Shown: piece after piece, positions 5,904-13,082 of the stretch
Layout: every line of letters starts with the position of its first letter
Numbering within the stretch: the first letter of the stretch is position 1
Assembly: GCA_910579015.1 (NCBI GenBank)
Contig: CAJTRO010000020.1
Location: 48,210-61,817, forward strand
Source of the DNA: an uncultured Dorea sp.
GTDB taxonomy: Bacteria; Bacillota_A; Clostridia; Lachnospirales; Lachnospiraceae
Length of the DNA stretch: 13,608 bases
Reading direction: 5' to 3'
The notes under the pieces: generated by a model
Database searches by the model: none
Told to the model about the DNA's origin: nothing
Seen by the model: only the letters and a program-made list of their open reading frames with translations
Program-made: the position numbers and the translations under genes

Positions 5904-7577
5904 TTACCTCCCTGCATCAGCCGAAAGCCTTGCAATCTCACGGTTCACACGGTTTCTCAGTGTGAGCAGATACATATCCGACTTCGGATATCTCTTAAAT
6001 GTCAGCGGTTCCGCAAGCTCTCCCTCTATCAGCTCCATCACATGCTCCTTGCTGGTCAGGGATTCGAGCAGCCGAAGCGCCCTTAAGTCCGTCAGCGCCT
6101 CGTAGTGGACCATCATACGGATGGACTCTTCCGGGTGCCCGTCCCTGCCGGGATAAACGAGGAATGGATCGCCGGACGGGAACGCATTGTCTGAATCCGT
6201 TATCTCATAAGGATTGATATGCTCAATTGAGAACTGGCTGTTGTAGAAATTATAGCCCCAGTGCAGGATCCCTATGATATCATACTTGAACAGCTGTACC
6301 CCGTAGATCCTGTTCCGCGCCGACGGCATGGACATGAACCGGTTGCTCACCTCATAGAACTGTCCGGTACAATAATACGTCCACATATCTTTCAGTCCGT
6401 GTGCAAGGAACTCCTCTATCTCGTTATTGCCCGGGATCGGCTTGTCGATCAGTCCGTGACGGTAGAACTCATAGCTTGACAACGCGTCAAAGGTATGGAA
6501 CCCGTCGAGCAGATCTCCCAGTGATTCCTTCGCCGCCTTAAAGCTTTCCAGATGTTCCTCTCTTGGCTCGTCGGAAATGTGGAAATATGTAACCTCTGCA
6601 ATCTCCCACTCACGGAGCTTTTCAATCAGCCGCGGAAGGAAGCTGTGAAGGAACTTCGTGTACTCTCCCACAGCCGGCGTATGCCATCCGAAAATCTTCT
6701 CTTCCTTTCCTTCAACCACCGCCGCCACCTTCGGCGCATACTTCGCTCCCCACTGGGAGAACAGGTGGGACATCTCATAATACTCGATTCCGCAGGATTT
6801 ACACAGATCGATCCAGCGTTTCAGCTTGTCAAACCCAAACTTGTATTCTCCGTCCTTTACTTCCACATCAATAAGCTGGGTTGTGGTCCGCTCCAGTCCC
6901 ACCGCCGTATCAAGAGGCGACGTAAAAAGCGGGACAAGCATCATATTACATCCTCTCAGTACATATTCATGGAAATAATTCTCAAGCAGCTTCCAGTGCT
7001 CCTCCGAGAACACCTCCACGTGGTAGTAATCCGCAATACAGTCTGCATGAAGCCATTCCGTGTGCATGATCCCAAGCTTCGGAAGCTCTACGCCGATCAC
7101 CTCAAGCTTCATGACCGCAGAGCAGACTACCGCATCCTCCTTAACAAGCTGGATCTCTATCTCGTAGTTCCCTGCTTCTGTCTCGTCCGTCACATCCACG
7201 TCAATCCACAGACTTCTCCACTGGCGGGAACATACGACCGCTTTCCCGTCCTTTAAATCCCGCAGAAGATCCGGATACATCCCGGACGTTGTTCTCAGAT
7301 AGTTGTCGTCTACGATCCCGTTAGTCGCGCGTCCCACCGGAACCTGCTCTACTGTCCTTACGCGGACATATTTCTCAATGGGCGATACCACTCTGACATC
7401 CAGGCGCTCCCGCATGAAAAAGTCTCCGGTATACGCCGCCTGAAAAGACACCGTTTCTCCCCACAGGGCGCTAAGCTTCAGACATTCCGGCTGATAGACC
7501 GGCGTCTCGTCCTGGAACACCTTCACAAGGGAGCTTAAAAGCTTCATCTCGTACTTAATCTCTTTCTGTTTAAACAT
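5904..7577 (-). CDS. DUF4091 / GH123-like protein, putative intracellular glycoside hydrolase
   Basis: This 557-residue protein has a beta-rich N-terminal region (about 20-165, ending in VMKLEVIGVELPK) and then a TIM-barrel-like part. The motif YFHISDEPREEH (331-342) holds an adjacent Asp-Glu pair, D336-E337. That matches the catalytic DE pair of GH123 beta-N-acetylgalactosaminidases, in which the acetamido group assists catalysis. Other typical segments are HLFSQWGAKY (271-280), WTYYCTGQ (399-406), GILHWGYNFYN (436-446) and SGDPFLVYPG (468-477), all common in DUF4091 proteins. There is no signal peptide, so it would act on imported material. The start ATG at 7577 has AAAGG nine bases ahead. 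It follows the second permease by 27 bp and precedes the molybdenum enzyme by 9 bp. Specificity for GalNAc is inferred from the family only; many DUF4091 proteins are uncharacterised. Confidence 0.82.
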   Translation of the reverse strand: MFKQKEIKYEMKLLSSLVKVFQDETPVYQPECLKLSALWGETVSFQAAYTGDFFMRERLDVRVVSPIEKYVRVRTVEQVPVGRATNGIVDDNYLRTTSGMYPDLLRDLKDGKAVVCSRQWRSLWIDVDVTDETEAGNYEIEIQLVKEDAVVCSAVMKLEVIGVELPKLGIMHTEWLHADCIADYYHVEVFSEEHWKLLENYFHEYVLRGCNMMLVPLFTSPLDTAVGLERTTTQLIDVEVKDGEYKFGFDKLKRWIDLCKSCGIEYYEMSHLFSQWGAKYAPKVAAVVEGKEEKIFGWHTPAVGEYTKFLHSFLPRLIEKLREWEIAEVTYFHISDEPREEHLESFKAAKESLGDLLDGFHTFDALSSYEFYRHGLIDKPIPGNNEIEEFLAHGLKDMWTYYCTGQFYEVSNRFMSMPSARNRIYGVQLFKYDIIGILHWGYNFYNSQFSIEHINPYEITDSDNAFPSGDPFLVYPGRDGHPEESIRMMVHYEALTDLRALRLLESLTSKEHVMELIEGELAEPLTFKRYPKSDMYLLTLRNRVNREIARLSADAGR

Positions 7578-7604
7578 GATCTTTTACCTTTCTTGTATAT
7601 TTTA

Positions 7605-8459
7605 TTATTTTATTCCACTCATCGTCATTCCCCTGATGAACTGCTTCTGGAATATCAGGAAGATCACGATCATCGGCAGCATGATCAAAGTTGCCGCCGC
7701 CATCGTCGCCGACAGATCCGTAGAACGCTGGCTGTCGAAGATCACAAGGCCGAGGGGCAGCGTCATCTTCTCCATATCATTCAGCATCAGCAGCGGGTTC
7801 AGATAATCGTTCCAGTGCATCATCGCGGTAAATATCCCAATTGATCCGATTGCAGGCTTGATATTTGGCAGTATGACATGCAGGTAGATCCGAAGCGGTC
7901 CCGCCCCGTCAATCTTGGCCGCCTCGCACAGGCTGTCCGGAATATCGGCAATAAACTGTCTCGCCAGATAGATGGAAAATGCACTCACAAGCCCCGGCAC
8001 GATAAGCGCCCACCTCGTATTAAAGAGGTGCATCTTCTGGATCATCAGATATCTGGGGATCATCGTGACCTGGGGCGGAACCATCATGGTTGCCAGAAGC
8101 AGTACAAACAACACCTTCCGCCCTCTGAACTCGTACTTTGCAAAGATATATCCTATCAGCGTGCTCGTCAGTATCACCGCCGCCGTCACACATATCGTGA
8201 CAAACATGCTGTTCGCGAACCAGTTTGCGATCGGCGCCCTCTCAAACGCACTCTGATAGCCTTCCATCGTCCACTCGATCGGCAAAAACCTGGTCCGGTG
8301 CGTCCGGATCTCTGCATTACTCTTAAACGATGTCAGGAACATCCATACCATGGGATACATCATGAATACCGAGAACAGTCCCAGGAACACAATAATTACA
8401 TAATGATATCTTTTATATCCGGATCTTTTATATCTGTATCCTTTCTTTCCTTCCATCAT
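7605..8459 (-). CDS. carbohydrate ABC transporter permease (MalG-type, CUT1)
   Basis: This 284-residue integral membrane protein has about six membrane segments, with the first at residues 20-43. The permease signature (EAA loop) EAAKIDGAGPLRIYLHVILP lies at 179-198; it docks the ATPase. A short basic N-terminus, a conserved MMVPPQVTMIP segment (125-135) and a C-terminus ending in FIRGMTMSGIK are typical of MalG/LacG/UgpE-type proteins. The start overlaps the stop codon of the partner permease by ATGA, with GGAG six bases ahead, so the two are translationally coupled and should be made one to one. A second ATG follows directly and could be used. It pairs with the upstream permease and binding protein to import an oligosaccharide or glycoconjugate. 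Confidence 0.95.
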   Translation of the reverse strand: MMEGKKGYRYKRSGYKRYHYVIIVFLGLFSVFMMYPMVWMFLTSFKSNAEIRTHRTRFLPIEWTMEGYQSAFERAPIANWFANSMFVTICVTAAVILTSTLIGYIFAKYEFRGRKVLFVLLLATMMVPPQVTMIPRYLMIQKMHLFNTRWALIVPGLVSAFSIYLARQFIADIPDSLCEAAKIDGAGPLRIYLHVILPNIKPAIGSIGIFTAMMHWNDYLNPLLMLNDMEKMTLPLGLVIFDSQRSTDLSATMAAATLIMLPMIVIFLIFQKQFIRGMTMSGIK

Positions 8460-9334
8460 TCATAACTCCAATCCGAGCGCATCATCTTATTCTGAATCAT
8501 TGCAACTATAAATACAAGCACAAACAGCGCCGCCGCCACAGCTGACGCATACCCCATATCAAAACTGTCAAAGCTCATCTTATATACATAATTGGTCAGT
8601 ACCATCGCCGAATAGTTCCTTCCTCCATTTGCCACGAATACCCGAAACTGCGCGAACATCTGGAAATAATTCGCCATCGTCATGATCGCCACAAAGGCGA
8701 AGGTCCTTCCGATCAGCGGCAGCCTGATCCAAAAAAACCGGCGAATCGGTCCCGCCCCGTCAATTGCAGCCGCTTCGTCAAACTCTTTGGGCACTCCTTC
8801 TATCCCCGCTGTAAACAGCACCACATTGTATCCCAGATCCGCCCACAGCGTATAGACAATGATCAGGAGCACCATCGGCCATGTGGTCAGAAACCAGTTC
8901 TTCGGGGCAAATCCGAACAGCCCGGCAATCTTGTTAAGCGCCCCTCCGTCTGTCCCGAATATTCCGTATTTCCATACCATCGACGTCCCTACCATGGGGG
9001 CGATACAGGGGATAAACAGTATCGTCCGGAACATGGTCTTCATCCATTTCGACGGCAGAACACAGATGATCTCCGCCAGAAACAGTGTGACCACAATATT
9101 CCCCGTTACTGCGATCACGCAGAATATGACTGTATTCTTAACAGCAAGCCAGAATACCTCATCATGGATCAGACGGATATAATTCTCAATACCCGTGAAT
9201 GGATTCTGCGAATTCGCCGGATTGTAATCATAGAATGATATTCCCAGGCCATAGATCACAGGAAACACAACAAATATAAACAAAAATATAAAACTGGGAA
9301 TCAGCACCGCAGCCACAAAGCGATTATTCTTCAT
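8456..9334 (-). CDS. carbohydrate ABC transporter permease (MalF/UgpA-type, CUT1)
   Basis: This permease of about 292 residues has six predicted membrane segments. The first is AAVLIPSFIFLFIFVVFPVI, right after a short basic N-terminus, and it is followed by the family's SFYDYNP loop. The EAA loop EAAAIDGAGPIRRFFWIRLP lies at about 187-206. The frame is open to an ATG at 9367, but that codon sits in the loop of a hairpin and has no ribosome binding site. The ATG at 9334 has GGAG nine bases ahead and begins MKNNRFVAAV, a normal family start. It forms the transport channel with the MalG-type permease. No ATP-binding subunit is present in the window, which is common for CUT1 systems that share a multitask ATPase of the MsmK/MsmX kind. 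Confidence 0.94.
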   Translation of the reverse strand: MKNNRFVAAVLIPSFIFLFIFVVFPVIYGLGISFYDYNPANSQNPFTGIENYIRLIHDEVFWLAVKNTVIFCVIAVTGNIVVTLFLAEIICVLPSKWMKTMFRTILFIPCIAPMVGTSMVWKYGIFGTDGGALNKIAGLFGFAPKNWFLTTWPMVLLIIVYTLWADLGYNVVLFTAGIEGVPKEFDEAAAIDGAGPIRRFFWIRLPLIGRTFAFVAIMTMANYFQMFAQFRVFVANGGRNYSAMVLTNYVYKMSFDSFDMGYASAVAAALFVLVFIVAMIQNKMMRSDWSYE

Positions 9335-9346
9335 ACCTCTCTTCTC

Positions 9347-9382
9347 CAAAAACGGCAGAGAACACATCTAGTGCACTCTGCC
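9347..9382 (-). terminator. intercistronic hairpin with U-tract between binding protein and permease genes
   Basis: On the minus strand, GGCAGAG (9376-9382) pairs with CTCTGCC (9354-9360). Inside, after a U-U mismatch, GCAC pairs with GTGT (one G-U) around a TAGAT loop. G and five T follow (9348-9353). It lies in the 69-bp gap between the solute-binding protein stop and the permease start, and the permease Shine-Dalgarno sequence begins right after the T run. It probably acts as a partial terminator or 3' stabiliser that keeps binding-protein mRNA in excess over permease mRNA, as in other sugar ABC operons. Confidence 0.75.
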
Positions 9383-9403
9383 ATCCACCAGTATCTTAAT
9401 TCT

Positions 9404-10738
9404 TTAATTCATCGAGTAACTGATCTGGCAGTTCTCTGTAATCTTAGCTGACGCATCCTTTAACGCACCTTCTACATCCGGGCTGTCAGACTGGCACAGG
9501 TCTATGAACATCTGGTTAAATACCTCGCGCATGTCCGATGTATTGTATGGTCCCATCCACTGTCCGCTTGGAAGGATATCCAACAGGAATGCAACATCCG
9601 GCATCGCTTCTTTATATTCCTCACTGTCTAAGAGGGACTTCCTCGGCGGAAGCTGATTACATGCGATATTGTGCTGTACAAGATTCTCCGGCTCGCTGAA
9701 GAACTTCACAAATTCCCATGCCGCGTCTTTATTCGCGCCGTTTTCTGGAATGATGATGCCCCATCCGGTCTCGGAAGCAAAGGCCATCTCATCCCCGTAC
9801 TGCGGAACCGGCACATACTCGTAATCCTCACCGTAGGTCAGATCATAAGAGCCGGAACCCTCGCCGATCGCCCAGGAGCCGACAGACGCCATATACCCCT
9901 TGTCCTGATATACATCATTGAAGCAGTATTCGCCTGAGGTCAGAGGCTCAAGATCGCACTCTCCGTTCTTATACATGTCCAGGATCTCTTCCATGGCCTT
10001 AACCCCTTCCGGCGTGGCAAAATCAATGGAACTGTCCTCTTTGATGTACTGGCCTCCCTGCTGAAGGATCATGGCAAGATAGTTGCAGATCAATGAATCT
10101 CCGTCCATCATCTCAAATCCCTTCATCTCTACGATATCACCGTTCTTCTTCGACACATCCTTCGATATCTTCCTTAACTCTTCCCAGGTCTCAGGATAAG
10201 AAAGCTCTGCGTCATCGAACAGCTTCTTGTTAACGATCATTCCGCCATACTCCAGGTTAAACTCCATCGGTACGCCGTAATACTTGCCTTCCTTCTGATA
10301 GATGCCGAGCGTCGGCGCCATATAATCCTCTTCAAACTCCTTCACCAGATCCTCCGGTACCTCTGCAAGCGCGTCTGACGCGATAAAGGAAGGCGCTGTT
10401 CCGCCCCACACAGCCACGATATCCGGTCCCGCCGTCGATGATGTGAGCGCTGTCTGGATCTTGTCATTGTACACCTTGAACGGATAGTCCTGAACCTCCA
10501 CCTTATAATCCGGGTTCGCATCCTCGAACTTCTCCGCCATCTCCTTGTAGGCCTTCACCCACGGCTCATTCTCATGACACCAGAAGGTAAGGGTTGTCTT
10601 CCCGTCAGAAGCATCCTTCTTCTCTTCTTTGTCTTTGGCATCCGATCCTGTTCCTCCTCCTGAGCCAGAACCACAGCCTGCGGCCATCACAGCCGCCATT
10701 GACGCACACAATAACCCTTTTAACAATTTTCTTCTCAT
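9404..10738 (-). CDS. family 1 extracellular solute-binding lipoprotein (sugar ABC transporter)
   Basis: This 444-residue lipoprotein is exported and lipid-anchored on the outer face of the membrane. The signal peptide has a basic start (MRRKLLKG), a hydrophobic core and the lipobox MAAGC with C22 as the anchored residue, followed by a Gly/Ser-rich and charged linker to about residue 48. The mature part starts TTLTFWCHENEPWVKAYKEM and contains the CUT1 landmarks FEDANPDYKVEV, PDIVAVWGG, LYGxP-like KYYGVPMEFN, YPETWEELRKI and a C-terminal WEFVKFFSEPENL, all typical of oligosaccharide-binding proteins. AAAGGA lies eight bases before the ATG. It is the first gene of a six-gene operon and shares signal-peptide style with the second binding protein at the right edge. 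The sugar bound cannot be deduced; the GH123-like partner suggests an amino-sugar-containing ligand. Confidence 0.95.
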   Translation of the reverse strand: MRRKLLKGLLCASMAAVMAAGCGSGSGGGTGSDAKDKEEKKDASDGKTTLTFWCHENEPWVKAYKEMAEKFEDANPDYKVEVQDYPFKVYNDKIQTALTSSTAGPDIVAVWGGTAPSFIASDALAEVPEDLVKEFEEDYMAPTLGIYQKEGKYYGVPMEFNLEYGGMIVNKKLFDDAELSYPETWEELRKISKDVSKKNGDIVEMKGFEMMDGDSLICNYLAMILQQGGQYIKEDSSIDFATPEGVKAMEEILDMYKNGECDLEPLTSGEYCFNDVYQDKGYMASVGSWAIGEGSGSYDLTYGEDYEYVPVPQYGDEMAFASETGWGIIIPENGANKDAAWEFVKFFSEPENLVQHNIACNQLPPRKSLLDSEEYKEAMPDVAFLLDILPSGQWMGPYNTSDMREVFNQMFIDLCQSDSPDVEGALKDASAKITENCQISYSMN

Positions 10739-10775
10739 ATGCTTTATCCTTTCTTATGTATTGTATTATAGGATA

Positions 10776-10804
10776 ATTATAAGCGAAAACTCTTCCCTTG
10801 TTAA
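10776..10804 (-). promoter_or_regulatory. sigma-A promoter of the transporter-molybdenum enzyme operon
   Basis: On the minus strand, TTAACA (10799-10804, five of six consensus bases) and a perfect TATAAT (10776-10781) are separated by exactly 17 bp. Predicted start is near 10769, giving a leader of about 30 nt to the ATG at 10738. No terminator was seen between the upstream acyltransferase-like gene and this promoter, so some readthrough from that unit is possible. Confidence 0.8.
10777..10791. promoter_or_regulatory. cre-like site (CcpA carbon catabolite repression)
   Basis: The + strand TTATAAGCGAAAACT fits the Bacillus cre consensus WTGNAANCGNWNNCW at every defined position except one (A instead of G at the third base). 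It overlaps the -10 box and spacer of the operon promoter, where CcpA binding would block RNA polymerase. The match is seen; its function is inferred. Confidence 0.5.
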
Positions 10805-10875
10805 ATTGATTAAATATATATATCATAGGCTCTTATAGGATTATTCTATATATCATCTGAAAGCCGGACGGTTTC

Positions 10876-11691
10876 TTATCTCCCGTGCATTAGGAACACC
10901 CCGGCGCCGATCCCAAGATCCCGCCCGGAAAGGATATATTCCTTCGCTTTCCTCTGAAGAGACGTCTCCTGTGGATACCGGCTCTTGTCTTCCAGCACTT
11001 CGCCGAATATCCTCTGCTCCGCCTGGGGATAAGGATAACCTACGTCCGTTATCTCGAACAGCTCCTGGAACTGGATAATATTGCTGGTCTCTGGCAGTAT
11101 CTCCTTCAGATGCGGAGACAACAGCCAGGAATCACAGACATACGCCTGATATTCTTCTCCGAAAAATTCCTCCGCCCGGCAAAAGGACGCCTGACAGGCC
11201 TCCATCCCAAGCGGCTCCCCCTCCGGAATGTGCACGTTCAGCACTTTCGTCCCTGCCGGAACCGCAAGCTCCTTCCCCTTCATATCCTTTTCCGTCACGA
11301 TCGGTTCAAACTGGAGCCGGCCGAGACGGAACAGGTTCATCTTCACCGACTGCCCAAGCCACCATAATTCATCCAGTCCGTAGACGCCGTGCTTCCGGTA
11401 ACATTCCCTGCACCAGATCGTAATATCATAGAAGGTCTGGTCAAACACCTCGTCAGGATACCCTCTCTTCTGATATTCTGTATAGGTATCGGCCGCAAGC
11501 CTCAGATAGAATTCAAGCGCCCGCACATAACAATCCTCAAGCTCCTTCCACTCTTTGACAAACTGCCTGATATCCTTATCAAATTTCTCCCTCCATATCT
11601 CATATTCCTTTTCACTGATCCGTTCTGTGCGCATAAGCTTACGCGCTTCCTCTGGAAGATGGATGCGCTCCATCAATTCCTCTGTCTTCAT
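10876..11691 (-). CDS. acyltransferase-like protein with NAT_N and GNAT_C domains
   Basis: This soluble protein of about 271 residues belongs to a group common in Lachnospiraceae and annotated as acyltransferase domain-containing. It has a helical NAT_N part (roughly 1-120, including WCRECYRKHGVYGLDELWWL) and a GNAT-like C-terminal part. Recognisable segments are FRLGRLQFE (121-129), VHIPEGEPL (153-161), DSWLLSP (187-193) and SNIIQF. No signal peptide or membrane segment is seen. The frame is open to an ATG at 11715 that overlaps the preceding stop codon, but the ATG at 11691 has GGAGG eight bases ahead and is preferred. It follows the UroD-family gene by 20 bp and is probably co-transcribed with it. 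The acyl donor and acceptor are unknown; the family has little experimental work that I can recall. Confidence 0.75.
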   Translation of the reverse strand: MKTEELMERIHLPEEARKLMRTERISEKEYEIWREKFDKDIRQFVKEWKELEDCYVRALEFYLRLAADTYTEYQKRGYPDEVFDQTFYDITIWCRECYRKHGVYGLDELWWLGQSVKMNLFRLGRLQFEPIVTEKDMKGKELAVPAGTKVLNVHIPEGEPLGMEACQASFCRAEEFFGEEYQAYVCDSWLLSPHLKEILPETSNIIQFQELFEITDVGYPYPQAEQRIFGEVLEDKSRYPQETSLQRKAKEYILSGRDLGIGAGVFLMHGR

Positions 11692-11711
11692 CACTTGTTC
11701 CTCCTGATATG

Positions 11712-12800
11712 TCATTTCCGGTAAGTGCGGGCCGCCTCCATCAGCCAGTCGATCCGGACAGGCTCTGTCGTATCCGGTATGTCGCAGCCGGAAGCCAGCA
11801 CATACCCCTTCTTCGCCTTTCTCCCGGTCTCAATGCAGTACCGGACCGCCTCGAATATCTCTTCCCGGCTTCCGTTCATCACGATCTCCACAGGATCCAC
11901 ATTTCCCGCGATCGGGACCAGATCCCCAAGCTCCCGCACTGCCCGCTCAAGATCAATGATATTATCAAGGCTTAACTCATTCAGTTCATACCGGCACAGA
12001 TATTCCCATATGCCGCAGGTCCTCCCGCACATGTGAAGCGACACTCTCTCCCCTGTTCTTTCAAGTGCATAGTCCGTAAGCTCTTTTGTATAGGGATAAA
12101 CGAACCTCTCATACATCTTAGGGCCGATCAGGGCGGGATTAGCCACCGGATCTGCCATCGCAACGCCAAACCCGTACTCAGCCGCCATATCAATACAGGA
12201 CTTCTGGCTGTCTGTGATCAGACGCAGTAAGCGCTGGACCTTCTCGGGGCACTTCCTTAAGTCGCGGAGCAGCCGCTCCACTCCCCTGAGATTCGACGCA
12301 ATCGTGAACGGACCTCCTATGCTGATCTCTATCGGAACTATATCTTTCGCCTCATCAGCAAGAAGCTCCGCCTCTCTTCGGAATGTCCGGATCCGTTCAT
12401 GCCGGCCCGCATCCACAGCCTCCATACCATCTAACAGTTCGTACCCCGCTGAAGCCTCCATGCCATCCTCTCCTCTGGCGTCCCCAAGCAGCGGCTCATC
12501 TGCGTAGGGAAGCCCCCGCTCAGGATAGATAAACCTGCCTCCAAGCGCCTCCGTGATCCCCCTGGTATTGGGGCCGATCACGATCCTGTCATATCCGTAT
12601 CTGTTAAAAGCGGCGATCTCAACCTCCGCCATCTTCTGGGGATCATGCCAGAAATCCCACACGCTGGTCCCTGTCAGCCTGCATTTGAACTCACCCATAA
12701 ACGGGATGCAGGGAACTCTGTCATAGTCCCGCCCTTCCCTGACCGCCCTTCTTCTCTCCAAAGGCGTCATCTGGTCTGCCGCGTGCTTTTGAATCTTCAT
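11712..12800 (-). CDS. UroD-superfamily methyltransferase (MtaA/MtbA/CmuA-like)
   Basis: This cytoplasmic TIM-barrel protein of about 362 residues belongs to the uroporphyrinogen decarboxylase superfamily. It lacks the N-terminal Arg-rich substrate motif (MRQAGRY type) of true heme-pathway HemE. It carries the His-x-Cys...Cys pattern of zinc-dependent corrinoid methyltransferases: H256-M-C258-GRT and SGCDIPDTTEP with C339, together with AGNVDP (298-303) and a GGPFT segment (162-166). Relatives move methyl groups between a corrinoid protein and a thiol or other methyl acceptor. The frame is open to an ATG at 12812, but the ATG at 12800 has GGGAGG four bases ahead and is preferred. It heads a two-gene unit with the acyltransferase-like gene. 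No corrinoid protein or cobalamin riboswitch is visible nearby, so the substrate and even a methyl-transfer role remain inferred. Confidence 0.85.
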   Translation of the reverse strand: MKIQKHAADQMTPLERRRAVREGRDYDRVPCIPFMGEFKCRLTGTSVWDFWHDPQKMAEVEIAAFNRYGYDRIVIGPNTRGITEALGGRFIYPERGLPYADEPLLGDARGEDGMEASAGYELLDGMEAVDAGRHERIRTFRREAELLADEAKDIVPIEISIGGPFTIASNLRGVERLLRDLRKCPEKVQRLLRLITDSQKSCIDMAAEYGFGVAMADPVANPALIGPKMYERFVYPYTKELTDYALERTGERVSLHMCGRTCGIWEYLCRYELNELSLDNIIDLERAVRELGDLVPIAGNVDPVEIVMNGSREEIFEAVRYCIETGRKAKKGYVLASGCDIPDTTEPVRIDWLMEAARTYRK

Positions 12801-12846
12801 ATATCCTCCCATAATAAAACTTCATGCTGCTCATGTGTCTCTTTCC

Positions 12847-12874
12847 ATTATACACGAAAATCCGGACTTTTAAA
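12847..12874 (-). promoter_or_regulatory. probable promoter of the UroD-family/acyltransferase unit
   Basis: On the minus strand, a perfect TATAAT (12847-12852) has TTTAAA (12869-12874, four of six consensus bases) 16 bp upstream. Predicted start is near 12840, giving a leader of about 40 nt before the ATG at 12800. The surroundings are AT-rich, so the -35 assignment is weaker than the -10. Confidence 0.55.
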
Positions 12875-12948
12875 TTAAAAAAAGCTTTCCACATGGTTTT
12901 TTATTATTGTTTTTTTCTATAAATGCACTTGTTCATAAAATCTATTAA

Positions 12949-12978
12949 TTTATAATTATACTGTATCTTATCTATAAT
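12949..12978 (+). promoter_or_regulatory. possible promoter of the second solute-binding protein gene
   Basis: TATAAT at 12973-12978 has TTTATA (four of six consensus bases) 18 bp upstream at 12949-12954. The predicted start near 12985 would coincide with the beginning of the 24-bp palindrome. The region is very AT-rich and holds another TATAAT at 12951-12956, so the exact promoter is uncertain. The rest of the divergent gap (about 12875-13060) contains poly-A and poly-T runs and no gene that I can see. Confidence 0.4.
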
Positions 12979-12984
12979 TAATAT

Positions 12985-13008
12985 AGCAATTACTAATAAG
13001 TAATTGCT
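12985..13008. promoter_or_regulatory. perfect 10-bp inverted repeat, candidate operator
   Basis: AGCAATTACT (12985-12994) and its exact reverse complement AGTAATTGCT (12999-13008) are separated by AATA. A perfect 24-bp dyad between divergent promoters, about 75 bp ahead of the solute-binding protein start, fits a dimeric repressor site (LacI, GntR or TetR type). It lacks the GC-rich stem and T-run of a terminator. Which protein binds cannot be told; no matching regulator gene is in the window. Confidence 0.6.
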
Positions 13009-13082
13009 GTAAAAATCATTATAACTGTAATATTTTCATTTCCGTCTGTATGCGGAAAAATAACACTCAGGAGGAAAATTAC

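Noticed and set aside
6552..7256. 234-codon open frame antisense to the GH123-like gene
   Set aside because: Composition is rich in His, Arg and Leu with no motif, as expected of a shadow of the real gene.
7878..8465. 195-codon open frame antisense to the MalG-type permease
   Set aside because: It is a highly basic sequence with no motif; the permease on the other strand has the EAA loop and membrane segments.
11712..12800. Heme biosynthesis uroporphyrinogen decarboxylase (HemE)
   Set aside because: The N-terminal Arg-rich MRQAGRY-type motif is missing and the zinc-site cysteines and histidine of methyltransferase relatives are present; no other heme genes are nearby.
12875..12920. Terminator formed by the poly-A and poly-T runs
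   Set aside because: The possible A/T pairing has no GC-rich stem, and the spot lies between divergent gene starts where no transcript should end; it is better read as AT-rich promoter DNA.
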